From the NCBI GenBank assembly GCA_023231475.1, contig JALJEE010000763.1, forward strand, positions 1 to 64,000: a stretch of DNA of 64,000 bases, given 5' to 3'. This document shows, in pieces, positions 11,534 to 24,669 of the stretch. Position numbers and translations under genes: made by a program. The notes under the pieces are model-generated. The model was given only the letters and a program-made list of their open reading frames with translations, ran no database searches and was not told the origin of the DNA. Position 1 is the first letter of the stretch; the number at the start of each line of letters is the position of its first letter. The stretch is from Seison nebaliae (lineage: Eukaryota > Rotifera > Pararotatoria > Seisonacea > Seisonidae).

Positions 11534-14500
11534 ATGACAAATTTTTCTCGAAATGTTAAACTTTGTTGTTGGAAGAATTGGATATGTATTCGAAGACATG
11601 TTTTTCCGTTCATCGTCGAATTATTACTACCTATTATTATACCGGTTGCCATCATGGTTTTCGTCCGATATGAGATACCGGCCGAAAGTTTTACAAATAC
11701 AACTTCCTGGGAATCAATTAATCCTAATGGTGGGAGATTATTTTTACATAACGGATGTATTGCATATACTCCTGTCTCAACCAATAATGACAAATTAATG
11801 GGACGATTAGGAAAAGTTCTCCAATTGACAATTGTTCCTTTTAAGAATGAAGTGGAGATGGAGAGAGCAGCATTAAATTGGGAAAAGGAGAGATGGTATG
11901 GAGGAATCGTTTTCATGAGTGATATAAAGGATGAAGAAATCGTCTATTATAAAATACGGATGCCAAATCGATTGCGAGTCATAACTTATGGAGATGCTCA
12001 ATGGAAAACGAATATGATGCACGTTCGGAAAATTATCTCATTAAAACCGAGAGATATAACAGATAAGACTGGAGGACCTCCAAATTATTGGGAGGAAGGA
12101 TTCATTAAATTACAATGGGCAATTGACAATGAATTAACTGGATCGACAATAGAATTAGATGAATTACAAAGAATGACTTATCCACCGTTCAATGCGGATA
12201 AGATCGCTAATTTATTATCAAATCAATTACCATTTATCTTCACTCTCAGTTACATGTTCATTGTGATATTTGCAACACGATTGATTACGATGGAGAAAGA
12301 ATCAGGAGTAAGAGAATTAATGAAATTACATGGCCTTACTCGAACACAACAATGGATAGCATGGTCTATTCGTTTGATAAGTTTAATGATAATTTCTTGT
12401 ATTATTATTACAATTTTTTTTAAAGTTTTTTTCTTTTTTTCTCTTCTTTCATAAATTAATATATTCTTAATTAAATGTAGATTAAAATACCTGGACAAGA
12501 TAGTACGTTTGAAGCAACTGAAATTCTCCGATTTAGTTCTGGCAGTTGTTTCTTTGTCCTTATCTTCCTCCATTCACTTCTCTCCATCACTTTCATCTTA
12601 TTGTTGGGAGCTATCTTTAACAAAGGTTATGCTGGAGCACTTGGCAGTGCAATCATTTGGTTTCTCACGTATGTGCCCTATACATTCATTCGAGGAAGGA
12701 AATTGCCATTAATTGCACGATTCTTTATTTCATTTCTTCCTAATATGCCAATATCATTTGGATCAGAATTATTAAGTCAATTCGAAGGACGTTCAGAAGG
12801 ATTACATTGGTCAAATATTACTAAAGATTATTTGGAATCATATCCCTTCATCTACATTTTTCTCTTTATGATATTCGATTTCTTCTTTTATCTACTTCTC
12901 GCCATTTATATCGATGATGTGAATCCTGGAGAGTTTGGGGTACCAAAATCATGGTATTATCCGTTAACGGTTTCTACATTTCTTCCAAGAAATAACATAA
13001 ATTTCATTTTAAACAAAACTTTAGTGTTGCTACCATTCTTGTAAAAAGAATAAATATGAATATGTTACCGATCCATATGTTACACAAATTACATCAGAAA
13101 GTGAATCGAATGTTACATCGAACGCTAATATGTTTGAAACGAATTCTATCACAAACAAAGAGGTAATCGTAGATATTATCGATCTGAGAAAGGTGTTTCG
13201 TGGACGGAATGGTCAGAAAAAAATTGCTGTAGATAATTTAAATATGAAAGTTTATGAGAATGAAATAACTGCTTTTCTTGGTCATAACGGTGCTGGAAAG
13301 AGTACGACGATTAATATCTTAACTGGAATTATGAAAGCAACATCAGGATCGATAATTTTCAATTCGACAGATATCGTGAAATATCCGAATGAAATTCGAA
13401 ATTCTATTGGACTGTGTCAACAGAAAAATATTCTTTTCGATTATATGACAGTTGATGAACATCTCTATTTTTTCGCACGTCTCAAAAATGCTCGAGATGT
13501 TGAAGAAGAGAAAGAGAAATATTTAGGAGAATTGGGATTGGAAGAGAAACATTCAGCTCAATCGAGAACATTATCAGGTGGTCAAAAAAGACGATTGTGT
13601 ATTGGAATCGCTTTCTGTGGTAATTCGTCGTTAGTGATTTTAGATGAACCGACAGCTGGTGTTGATCCTTCAGCTCGTCGTGAAATTTGGAATATTCTCC
13701 GATCAAATAAAACGGGAAGAACAATTTTATTGACAACTCACTTTATGGACGAAGCTGATTTACTCGGTGATCGAATTGGAATTATGGTAGATGGAAGATT
13801 ACAATGTTTCGGTTCCTCTATGTTCCTCAAATCTCGATATGGATTAGGATATCGATTAACTTGTTCGTTAAAAGATAAGAATAATGTTGGAGAAGAAATG
13901 TCGAAACAAGTGATAGAATGGTTGAGAATTGAAGGTGGAATGAAAGAATCATCGATAATAACAGCAATCGGAAATGAAATGTCTTTTCGATTACCAAAAG
14001 AAGGTTCATTCGACGGTCGATTAAGTGCAATGTTGAGATTGTTAGATAAGAAAAAAGAAGAATTCTTTATCGATAAATGTGGATTATCTATAACGACATT
14101 AGAAGAAGTTTTCCTTCGAGCAGTAAAAAGTAAATCAAAAGTAGAAAATGTGAAACATTATCAAGAAAGTAATAGTAATGATAATGATGATGGAGTTAAT
14201 GTTTCTTCACAATTAATTGACGAATATGTAAAGAAAGATTATCGTGTCTTATATGGAATGGCGAGAAAGAAACAACAGACGAGAGGTTTATTTCAGAAAA
14301 TTTATTATGGAAATATTAGACGATGGTGGTTCGCTATTATTCAAATATTAATACCTGTCTTCTTCACCGTCATGGCGATTGTTTCGACAAAACTTATCAA
14401 ATCTAGAACTAAAGAAATTTCTTTGTTAATCGGACCTGGAACGTATAACAAACAAATATTTCCTTATCAATTTATAGAAGATTTTTCTAATGAAACCAAA

Positions 14501-16969
14501 TCGAACGTCAAAGATTGTATAGAGAAAACTTTATCTCAAATTGCAGATAGTGACGGAATTCCATCAAAGCATTTGATGGCACATAATATTGAAGATGCAT
14601 TTCCCGATAATTCGCCATTTAAAAAATGTGGAAATGCCAAAGATTTCACGGATTACGTTCTTTGTTTTGGTAACGCATTTGGAACTTACCAATATATTGA
14701 AAATCATATTATCGGAATGACAATTGATAAGAAGGATGACAAGTTAATGGTGAGAGGATTATTTCAAGATTTCTTTTATCATTCTGCATCTTATTCGTGG
14801 AATATCGTCCAAAATTTCCGTCATAATTGGTTAGAAGGAAATGGAACGTTAATACGTGTCTATAATCATCCATTACCATTAACAGTGGATGATCGAAAAG
14901 ATAAGCGAAGTCTTGTCATGGAAACAATTGGGAGTTTCCTTGTTGCCACTAATCTTCTTATGGGATTCGCCTTCCTCTTTGCTTCATTCACTGCCTATAT
15001 CGTAAATGAAAAGAATTCGAAAGTAAAACATCTTCAATATATTTCTGGAATTGGATCGTTCTTCTATTGGGGAACGCACATGATATGGAATCTACTTCAA
15101 TATCTTTTCATTATCATATTAGTCGTTGTCCTTGTAAAAGTTGGAGATATTCGATCATTCTCTGAAACGATCTGTTAATATTTCTTTTCAATATAAATTC
15201 TCTAATTAATTCTCTATTTTCATCATTTTTAGCACGTTCGATGGAGATTTTCCTTCTACTCTTTTTATATGGACCGGGAGAATTGTGTCTCATGTATATC
15301 TTATGTCAAGTTTTTAAGAAATCTGCCACTTCTGTTGCGTTTCTTACCGTCTTCAATCTTCTCAGTGGTATCATTCCTGTAACTATCGTTTACATCGTCC
15401 AATTAGTTGACGACACGGGCAACATTTCGAATTATTTAAATTTGGTCTTTATGGTTCTCTTTCCTAGTCACGCTTTTGGTATGGCTCTATTGAATTATGG
15501 AGTTTTATATTCTCAAAAGATCTTATGTGAATTCTGTTTATTCTTCTATTTCTTATTATTTCCTTAATTCATTTTCTATTTTCAGTACCAATATTACCCG
15601 TTTGTTCAATTACTTATTTGTCATTAAATAAGAAAGCGATTGGAAGAAATCTAATAGTTTTGGCAGCAGATTCACTTTTTTATTTCTTATTACTCTTTGC
15701 TATTGAATCGGATATTCTTAATCGTTTTTCTCAATTCCTTTTGCGTCAATGTCGTCCTTCCAATAATCAAATTAATACTGTAGTTAATTTAGTTTTATTC
15801 TTTTGTATTTATATCTTTCTGACTAAATAGGAAGGTGATGAAGATGTGAGGAAGATGAGAGATAAAATATTAGATATCGATTTTTATGAATATGATGATC
15901 TACCACCAATTGTCGTCAAAGGGTTGTCGAAGGAATTCAAACGGAAAATAATTGCTGTACATCCCTTATATTTCCAATGTGAATATGGAGAATGTTTCGG
16001 TCTATTAGGAGCCAATGGAGCTGGAAAAACAACAACTTTTGATATGATGACAGGAATTCTCTATCCGACACGTGGAACAGCTTTCATTGTATCGGACGAT
16101 ATTAGGAAGAATTTGAAAAATGTTCAAAGGAACATTGGTTACTGTCCCCAGTTTGATGCACTTTGTGAAATGATGACAGGTAAAGAACTCTTGACTTTTT
16201 ATGGACGATTAAGAGGAATAGCTAATGAAGATCTATCGACTTATACGAATTTATTATTGAGAATGTTCAATATAGAACAATATTCTGATGTTATTGCTAC
16301 AAAATATAGGTTTACCATTTTGTGGAAATTTGAAATTTATTTCATTAAAATAATAGTGGTGGAAATAAAAGAAAATTATCCACAGCTATTTCATTAGTGG
16401 GTAATTCTAAAATTCTGTTTTTGGACGAACCAACAACTGGAATGGATGTGGCTGCTAGACGATATCTTTGGACTGTCATCAACAAACTGAGAAACACACA
16501 AGAACATACTTTAATTCTCACATCGCATTCAATGGAAGAATGTGAAGCATTGTGTACAACTGCAGCCATTATGATTAATGGACAATTCAAGTTGAAATTT
16601 ATTTTCTTAAAAAAAATTAATATTTCATTTATCAGATGTCTTAATTCGATTCAAAATCTTAAAAGTATTTATGGTGAAGGAGTTACTATATCCGTCAAAG
16701 TAGCTGATGGTGAAAATTTAAGTATTTTAGAAGAAAATCTTAATGCGAAATTCGGAAGTGCAAATGTCATATGTCTAAATCGATGCGATAAAATCGGACA
16801 ATATCAAATCAAAACAATTGACATATCGTTATCGTCAATGGCGGAGATGTTCGATTACATGAGCGAAAATAAAGATCGATTAAATATTAAAGATTTTTAC
16901 GTAAACCAAACTACACTCGAACAAATATTTAATGTCTTTGCTCAAGAGCAAAAACCAATAAATGAATGA
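11534..16969 (+). CDS. ABCA: ABC transporter, subfamily A (full transporter)
   Basis: Eight exons join in phase: 11534-12424, 12481-12969, 13025-15173, 15233-15535, 15586-15782, 15831-16309, 16357-16590, 16636-16969. The product is 1691 residues, close to human ABCA3. Order of parts: N-terminal membrane helix (FPFIVELLLPIIIPVAIMVF), extracellular loop, membrane helices, first nucleotide-binding domain (Walker A GHNGAGKSTT, signature LSGGQKRR, Walker B LVILDEPTAGVD), second membrane half, second domain (Walker A GANGAGKTTT, signature YSGGNKRK joined across an intron, Walker B ILFLDEPTTGMD). All ATPase motifs are intact. The family moves lipids across membranes of the cell surface or endolysosomes; the substrate is not predictable here. 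Introns are 45-59 nt. Two donors (end of exons 4 and 5) have in-phase alternatives a few codons upstream. An AATAAA lies at 16957-16962, just before the stop. Confidence 0.93.
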
Positions 16970-17382
16970 GACAAATATCAGATACTTATTTTCGTTTTAT
17001 TTTTTCAATTTTTTTACAGTTTACAAATTGTTAAACTATATCAAATATCCTCAAAATCTTAAAAATAATAATTTAGCGGAAAATATAATAAAAGCTATGA
17101 TAATGAAAACGAAGAGAAAATGTTCAAAATTAAAAATTGTTTAAATTGTGTATTAAAATTATTTTGATAATTGTCAAGCAACAACTAAGCTTACCTTCTA
17201 AACTCATGTTTTCTCTATTTTTCTACGTTAATAAAGTGAAGTTTTGAAAAATAATTTTAAAAAGAGTTCTATCCAAATAAAATTTGGGAAATACCAATAC
17301 AAATCTTACTTGTTTTTCGTAAACTCCTGTAATCGTGTGGTTTGTTTCGTTTGTCTTTGTGTAGAAGAGAAAAAATCAGAAT

Positions 17383-18810
17383 ATGAATAACAGCCACACT
17401 AAAAATAATAATTATTATGATGCTAATCTACCTGAAGAGATTAAATGTGTTTTCGAATGTACTTTCATCATAAGTTCATTCAAATTCAATTATTTTGGAA
17501 CTTTGTTAGCTGTGGGTGGTCAAGACGGAAGATTGTTAATTTTTGATTATAATCGTGAAAATGTTGTTTGGGATCGTCGTATATTTCGAGCACCGATATA
17601 TTCTATAAGTTGGAATCAGAATGGACATCTCATTTCTTGTTGTACGGCAACGGACATCTGTATTTTCCGTTTAGTTGATTCAACTGCAATTTATCGATTT
17701 CATTTGAAAGAAGAGATCACTTCAATTATCTGTCATCCATCCATCGAATATTTATTTTTATTTAATTTCTGTAAATTTCCTTCAACTTACCTCCATCTCA
17801 ATTCACATGGCAATGAATTGATGAAATCATGTCGTCCACTTCCTCGACATGAACATCATGGAATTGAAGAGAATGATACGATTTCCAATTTTACATCAAA
17901 TGGACAATATGTTCTTAGTGGAAATCAACGTGGAAAGATCTCAGTTTTTTCCATCAATAATCGATTAGCAAGAAAAGTTGTTTCGAGATTAAATGGGAAG
18001 GAATCTCTAAAATATCTTAAACATTTTCGAGTTTCATCTCAATCATCCACTCCCACTTCATCCACCAATAACAACATGTCCTCCACTTCCAATTTAGCTA
18101 TAAAACAAATTGTTTGTCGATCTCATGATGAACCAGATGATGAATATATTCTAATTAATGTCAGTGATCGATATCTTCTTCTCTATCAATTATCTGCTAT
18201 TCTTTCAGATAATCGAAATGACACAATTGAACCACTTCAACTTTTCCAAGATAATATCGACAAATTACAAATGAAACGATCATCATTAAATTTCGATGGA
18301 AGTATGGTTGCTACTACTTCAATGAAACAACAACAATATCGAATATGGTCATCGATGGATGGATCGTGTATTCAAGAAATTCCCAAACATAAAAACGATC
18401 AAATAACAGATATTGATTGGCATCCCAAATATCATGAATTAGTGACAACTCATTTGAATTGTATTATTGTTAGAAGTGCTGCCATCTTTCAAAATTGGGC
18501 AGCATGGGTTCCAAATTTCCGTCAATTACACGAAAATGAAGTTTATGAAGAACGAGAATCAGAATTTGATGTTTATGATGAAGATGCTTCTTCCATATCG
18601 AAATCACCGAATTCTAATGAAATTATCGATTGTTATACGATCGATCCGAACGATTTTAATGAACATGACAATGAAGATAATTTACTTCATCTTCCTCTCA
18701 AATTGAATAATGACGAAGATGAGAAGACACTTCAACTTCGAGTGAGAGAATTAAACAATGACATTCCACCAATTGATTTGAATGTGGAAGAGAAATCTTC
18801 TTATTTTTAA
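17383..18810 (+). CDS. RBBP5: RBBP5 homologue, WD40 subunit of SET1/MLL (COMPASS) complexes
   Basis: A single exon of 475 residues. N-terminal beta-propeller signatures include FNYFGTLLAVGGQDGRLLIFDY, which parallels the human RBBP5 start, and a WHP-containing repeat near residue 346. After the propeller comes WAAWVPNFRQLHEN followed by YEERESEFDVYDEDA, nearly identical to the human activation and ASH2L-binding segment. This identifies the protein. In the family it forms a core with WDR5, ASH2L and DPY30 that stimulates histone H3 lysine 4 methylation. The C-terminal tail is short and acidic; the Lys-rich tail of the human protein is absent. The gene faces APEX2 tail to tail, with 29 bp between the two stop codons. 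Confidence 0.93.
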   Translation: MNNSHTKNNNYYDANLPEEIKCVFECTFIISSFKFNYFGTLLAVGGQDGRLLIFDYNRENVVWDRRIFRAPIYSISWNQNGHLISCCTATDICIFRLVDSTAIYRFHLKEEITSIICHPSIEYLFLFNFCKFPSTYLHLNSHGNELMKSCRPLPRHEHHGIEENDTISNFTSNGQYVLSGNQRGKISVFSINNRLARKVVSRLNGKESLKYLKHFRVSSQSSTPTSSTNNNMSSTSNLAIKQIVCRSHDEPDDEYILINVSDRYLLLYQLSAILSDNRNDTIEPLQLFQDNIDKLQMKRSSLNFDGSMVATTSMKQQQYRIWSSMDGSCIQEIPKHKNDQITDIDWHPKYHELVTTHLNCIIVRSAAIFQNWAAWVPNFRQLHENEVYEERESEFDVYDEDASSISKSPNSNEIIDCYTIDPNDFNEHDNEDNLLHLPLKLNNDEDEKTLQLRVRELNNDIPPIDLNVEEKSSYF

Positions 18811-18839
18811 TTATCATCACATTTCATCAATTTCTTCTA

Positions 18840-20408
18840 TTAAACTTTTTTCTTTATCGTTTTATTTCTCCGTCTTATCCATTCATCTTTCCACATGAAA
18901 AAATTACATTTGGCTTTTATATCATCAGGTCTTCCTTCCGGTTTTCGACAAACATAAAATTTCCTGTTTATATTTTGAGAATTTTGTTTAATTACTGTTC
19001 GCTCAAGACAATGTTCTTTATGTTTCCAACATTTTGGTGCAGTCACATCAATAACGTCATCGCGAACTTTCCTTTTCGAAGTTTCCCCAATTTGTTGTTC
19101 CTTTTTTGAATCATTTTTCGGTAAGACGTTAAATAAAGTGGAAATCTTTTGTTGTTCCAATAAACGTCTTCTCATTCCAGATGGAATAGTATTTGATGAA
19201 CGCAATTTAATATTAAAAGTTGCCATCACCGGCACATGATCACTACCTGAATGATCACTTAAAATTTCTGATTGAATCACATATTCTTCCAATGATCGAC
19301 TACAGAAAATATAATCAATTCGTGAACCATAATTCGTTTCATATGCTCTCGTTTTCTGATTCCAACAAGTATAAACATCTTTCTTCTTCGGATGGAGATG
19401 ACGAAAAGTGTCAATTAAAATATTTTCTATTTTATTCTGCGATAAAATCGTTTCATCGTGAAAAGAATCATTTGAATAATCTTCAAAAACGAGTCGATTT
19501 ATCCAATTTTGAAATCGATCGAATTTCATTTCATTCTATAAATTCAGTTTTAATAATTAATTTAATAAATTTAAAGATAATAATAATAATAAAATATATA
19601 AATAAGAAGAAATAACTTCATTAAAAATGGAAAATTTCGCACTATCATTATATCGTCGTGAGATATTGAAATCACCACAAATAATGAAGAATTGTTGTTG
19701 TTTGATCAATTCTTCTAAATAGCATTGCAGTGCAAAAAAGAATAAAGTTTTATAATTTAATCGATCATTCGATATTCTTGTGATAAATTCATCTTTTCCA
19801 CAATTCTTGTCTATTCGAACATATTTGTTCGATTCGTCATTATCTTCGGCCGAATACATCGGACAATATACATTGATAACATGAAGACATTCGAATGTTC
19901 TCTCATAATTTTCATCCGTTGGAGATGGTGAACGTGGAAATCGATTTGAATATAATTCAAAAATATCTTTTTCAATGATTTTTTCGTGTTCTTTTCTTTT
20001 TTTATCCATAAGATATTTTCCAGCAATAAATCTCCCTTCTGACAACAATTGTTCTTTGATCTCACATATCAACAATTCAACATTTTCACATTTATCTTTA
20101 TAATATTCACGTATTCTTTCTTCAAAATGTTCAGTTAAGAAATTTGTTTGAATGCTGATGGGAACGAGTCTTTCATGAGAGAATAATGCAGTTCCTGAAT
20201 ATCCTTTCTTCCTCTCCGAACAGTTGAAAGACGATAAATAATTTTTTCTTGTAACCAAATCAGAATGCAAAGTCGATTTAGATAATTTTGTTTCTTGTAA
20301 AAGAATTATGTCATAACCATTTCTACCAAATAGTTCTTGATCATTCTCCATCGATCTCCAACTATTCACATTCCAACTCATTATACTCAAACCATTTTTC
20401 AAATTCAT
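18840..20408 (-). CDS. APEX2: AP endonuclease 2 (APEX2) with C-terminal GRF zinc finger
   Basis: Two exons, 20408-19617 and 19535-18840, join in phase 0 across an 81-nt intron (GTTATT donor) to give 495 residues; human APEX2 is 518. The ExoIII-type core is complete by motif: SWNVNSWR (11-18), LQETKLS with the metal-binding Glu (39), GYSGTALFS, GDFNIS (about 244), NYGSRIDYIF and GSDHVPV. A Gln-x-x-Ile-x-x-Leu-Phe sequence (QQKISTLF, about 392) sits where human APEX2 has its PCNA-binding box. A GRF zinc finger (CWKHKEHC...FYVCRKPEG...CNFFMW) ends the protein. Role in the family: 3'-5' exonuclease and 3'-phosphodiesterase in base excision repair and ATR signalling. Its 3' end is almost touching that of RBBP5. 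Confidence 0.93.
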
Positions 20409-21314
20409 CGAAATAGGAAATCACTTCATTTAAATTCCATAAAATTTTCTTTTAATTTTAAATTGAAAAATATTTCTACAATTCAACTAATTTTCATACA
20501 TGACATCAAATGAACAATATATATTTGGAAATTTAAATTTTATGCTCCATAAACGTTTTTTTATAAACACATGTTCTTCATTTTCTCATTAATTAATTGA
20601 TATATCGATCACATGAGACCGAATAGAGAAAGGAAGAAGTCACTTGAAATATATGTATAACGTGATGTATAACATTCTTCGAATTATAAACAATTTGTTC
20701 TTATTTGTTAGTTTATTTTAATTTTAATTTTAAAAATATAAATTATATTTCAACAGTTATTTAATGTTTGTGATGATAATGAATTAAATTAATAAATTCA
20801 TTGATATTCGTCAAATTGTCATTTTCAAGCGTGTTGCAGCGTATGGAAATTGTGAGGCTTACATTTTATTAAAGCTTGAAATGAAAGTATGATATAGTTC
20901 AATATAGGTAGTGAGAATGTATTTATTTTATATATAAATAAATAGTTGAATAGTTGTTTAATAACGGACAGATATGAATGACAGATAATTTGCATTGGGA
21001 AATTATTGTCATTTCTTTTCGTCAATAAGTACACGGTGTGATCTGAATAATACTCTTTTCAATTCAATAAGGAAAATAGTTGAAGATAAGGTATTATGTA
21101 AGAAGAAATCGATTGTATTGAAAGAAAACATTACAATAATATTGTTCCGTTTTTCATTTTATTTTTTAATAATCTTATGAAGAGGCAGATATCGATCTGA
21201 TTCATCTTTTGAATAGGAGTGATCTTCATAAGAATCTTTCGAATTTGAAAATAAAAAGAAGGAAGGGAAAATATAAAGGAGGATAAGGAGAAGATTTTGG
21301 ATAAAGCAGTCGTT
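20409..21314. other. Intergenic, between divergent APEX2 and CDK9-like genes
   Basis: About 0.9 kb of AT-rich DNA between two divergent start codons; it probably contains both promoters. Small open frames here show no motif. Confidence 0.4.
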
Positions 21315-23377
21315 ATGCGAATGAACAACCCGAATCAGATAAAGCCGTCCGTCTCCTCTCAACTCATTTCTAGTTCGGGTACAACTGTTGGACAGGATTC
21401 TCGAAAACATCTTCGTGTTCGTCAGACAATGACCTCTTCCGTCAGCAATCGATCACAGAAAAAGATTAATGGTGTCCCTTATTCACAATCGACAACGAAC
21501 ATTCCGGGCAATGACAGTTCAACAATGAAATCGAGAATTCATTTAAATGTTTCATCTCGTAAGAATGCGGGTCACAACATGGCGAATAAAGTGGTAAAGA
21601 ATGAGAAAGATTTCAATTCTATTTATCCATATACTGGAAAGAAAACAACAGAGATAGAAAATATTGTTACTCATCTCAAGAGTAAACAAATCAGATTAAC
21701 AACGAATAAACCGCCAGAGAACGAACTCCGTCGGCTAATTCAAGAACGATTGAAAGTGATGGAAGAGACTCCGAGTACGAGAGTGATACCTGAAACAAGA
21801 GAACCACTCATCAATTTCCATGATCGATATATTGTGGGAAGTGTTATCGGTTCGGGCACTTATGGGTTCGTTTCTACTTTTTCCATCACTCTTTTCCATA
21901 TCTCAATTTTTTAGTCAAGTGATGAATGGAATTCATGTGCCATCAAAAGAGAAAGTTGCAATTAAAAAGATCTTAATGAAATCGGAACAAGATGGAGTTG
22001 ATATTCTCTATTTCCTTTTCATAAATTTATATTTTTATCATTTTCTTTTTAGTTTCCACGAACGACTTTGAGAGAGATAAAAATTCTCAAATCTTGTCGT
22101 CATGATAATTTAGTTTCATTGAGAGAGTTCTGCTTTAGTATCGGTTAGTTATATATTTTTCCTTTTATCGACAATTTCTTCTTTTTTTCCAGAAAAGGAT
22201 TCGATTGAGTTCTATCTCATTATGGATCTAGCTGATCATGATCTCGCTGGTCTCATTAATCAGTTCAAATCAAAATTTACCGTAGTCATGAAATTGGCAA
22301 TTTTAAAACAACTTTTAATCGGTTTGATTTTTTTTCCTTATTTCCGTAATGTCGATAATAATGATGATAGCATTGGAATATATTCATTTCAATCATATTT
22401 ATCATCGTGATCTGAAAACGGCAAATATTCTCATCAAATCCAATGGGAGACTTCTACTGGCTGATTTCGGATTAGCAAGAATTGTGAAAAATGTCGAAAC
22501 GTTGACGAATGGTGTCGTCACTTTGTGGTATCGACCTCCTGAATTACTTTACGGATGTATGAAATATACGGATAAGATAGATATGTGGGGTGTTGGTTGT
22601 ATCGGGGCTGAAATGTGGCATGGTAGTGCCATAATGAGAGGATCATCAATCATCGAACAATTGAAACATATTCATCATTCGTGTGAGAAGATAAAGAAAG
22701 ACAATTGGCCGAAAATTGACCAGATGCCAAATTATAAGAAGTTAAATACTCAATGGAAAGATGAGAGATTGCCTAATTTCATTGACTGGAAGAAACGTTT
22801 CGAGAATAAAGAAATTTTAAGCTTCATTAAGAAATGTTTGACGATTGATCCGGATAAACGATTATCAGCTAAAGAAGCATTAGAAGAGACGATATTCACG
22901 AATATCGGAGAGAAACATATGAAGTCATTGGGAACGATGTTACAAAGTCTCCAAACCAATTGCTTCGAATTAGTACCGGAAAAAAGATTGAAACGGAAAA
23001 ATTCTCATGATCGAAATGATGCGAAAAGAAAACATCAACATAATCGTCAGAATGATATGAATAATCCTCATCATCGCCATCATCATCATCATCACCATTT
23101 AAATAACAACAATAATAAAAATAAATATCTCAATGATAATGGAGGAAAATTTTCAAATTCAAAAATTTTAGGCAATCATCTTAACTCTTCAAATTCATCT
23201 GAGAAAATGTCAGATATTCAACCGATTCCATCAAATTATCATATACACGAAGACATGGGCGGCATTACCTCATCTTCCAATTCCGGTGTTACTCATCCGA
23301 CCAAACATAATTCCAATACGAACATTAATATTTTCAATGCGAATTTCGAAAAGAATTTAGAAAATTTATTGTTTTAA
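21315..23377 (+). CDS. CDK9: CDK9-like cyclin-dependent kinase (P-TEFb kinase)
   Basis: Five exons (21315-21865, 21915-21996, 22053-22143, 22193-22321, 22371-23377) join in phase to 619 residues; introns are 49-56 nt, all with GTT donors. The kinase core starts near residue 175 with GSGTYGQV, then VAIKKI, a PSTAIRE-equivalent helix written FPRTTLREI, catalytic YHRDLKTANIL, DFGLAR, and TLTNGVVTLWYRPPE with the T-loop Thr. The sequences FPRTTLREI, GCIGAEMW and AIMRG point to CDK9, not CDK1/2/12. In the family the kinase pairs with cyclin T and phosphorylates RNA polymerase II CTD, DSIF and NELF. Oddities are a 170-residue basic Ser/Thr-rich N-terminal extension and a C-terminal tail with a histidine run (HHRHHHHHHH) followed by Asn repeats. 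The first ATG in frame is at 21315; 21321 is an alternative. Confidence 0.85.
23061..23130 (+). repeat. CAT/AAT triplet-rich tract coding for His and Asn runs
   Basis: A run of CAT/CAC codons followed by AAC/AAT codons inside the CDK9-like tail. It is a coding low-complexity repeat, likely to vary in length between individuals. Confidence 0.7.
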
Positions 23378-24669
23378 ATCCTTCAACTTCTTAATTCGTG
23401 TACCTGATGTGCACTCTCAATCACATCTCATTTCACAACGTCCAAATTTAGGTAAATAATTTTTTTTTAAAATTCCACTTCATGTTCTTTATGATCTAGT
23501 GTTCGATCTCTCCTAAAATTGGTATAATTCCGGTGAAGATTTATGTTTTTCCATTAAAATGAAGTGCAATTTGTAGAGATAATTTTGTATTTTATGATGA
23601 ATCATTCTCCTCCTTCTTTTTCTTTATGATTCTCTGGAGACGAATTGATCATTGGCGAATATTGAATTGAATGAGAGTTTCCTTTGAATTTTCGTGGAGA
23701 AAAATATTCTTTTTCCAATTCCTTCATAAACCAAAAATATTACATCTATTCAATCACCAAAAGCAAAAATATATTACCTGTTTTAAAAAGAACGAATTCT
23801 TCCAAATTCAAAATCCTGAAAATTCTCTTTCTCAACATTTCCTCTTTATTTCAAGTTCCATCTTTTGAAATATGGAAAAATTACATTGATTTCCTTTATG
23901 CTAGTTATATATTTTTTGAATTTTCATCCAAAATATTTCTGATATTTTCTTTTCTTTGTTCCTTCAACTTGTAATTTCCTCTTATTATAACTGAATTAGA
24001 ACCGATAACAGAAAATCTCATGTTTTTGCTGTTTTTTTTGGAAGATGAAATAATGATAAATATAAATGGGTTTACCTTCAATTTTCCCTATAAAATATTT
24101 CTCGTCTAATTTATTTTTAATGGGTTTAAATATCTAATAATTTTCATATAAAAATACAGTTTGAAAAAAATTTGGACAATTAGCGAAACTAAATTTTTAA
24201 AATAAAAAATTCTAAACAATCTCTTTTTTTTGTATTTTTTCTTTTCTCTTATGTTTACTTAATTAATTGTTCCTTGCTAGTACACGACTTCTTAAGGCGG
24301 GTCATTCATAAGAGGAAAGAAGAATATGATCATTCATCGTTTATCTAGTCGTTACACATTCGTAGTTTTCATTCGTAAATAACGAGGAAAAGGGAGGTGG
24401 AATAAAGTAAAATGTTTATTTATATGACAATGATGATGTGTGTTTATAACTTTCCACGACTGCATCTATTTTTGAAATATTTCATTGAAATTGAATTGAA
24501 ATAGAAATATTGTATTCGTTTTATACAAATTCCACTAGTTATACATGAAATGAGTGTTGAAAATTCGAGAGAAGATTCTTGTTTCATTTTTCAACTCTCT
24601 ATTTCTCCTCCTGTATAAAACGCAAATTTATTAGATTTTCTTCTTTGTGCATTATTCTTTATTTGGGAT
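23378..24669. other. Intergenic, CDK9-like 3' end to NYN nuclease gene
   Basis: AT-rich and homopolymer-rich. Open frames at 23671-23974 have no recognisable content. It contains the 3' untranslated region of the kinase gene and presumably the promoter of the next. Confidence 0.4.

Noticed and set aside
15527-15535. Alternative donor GTGAAT for ABCA exon 4
   Set aside because: In phase, but GTTTAT at 15536 is also in phase and matches the local donor pattern; the difference is three residues.
19220-19615. Plus-strand frame of 131 codons
   Set aside because: Antisense of APEX2 exon 2.
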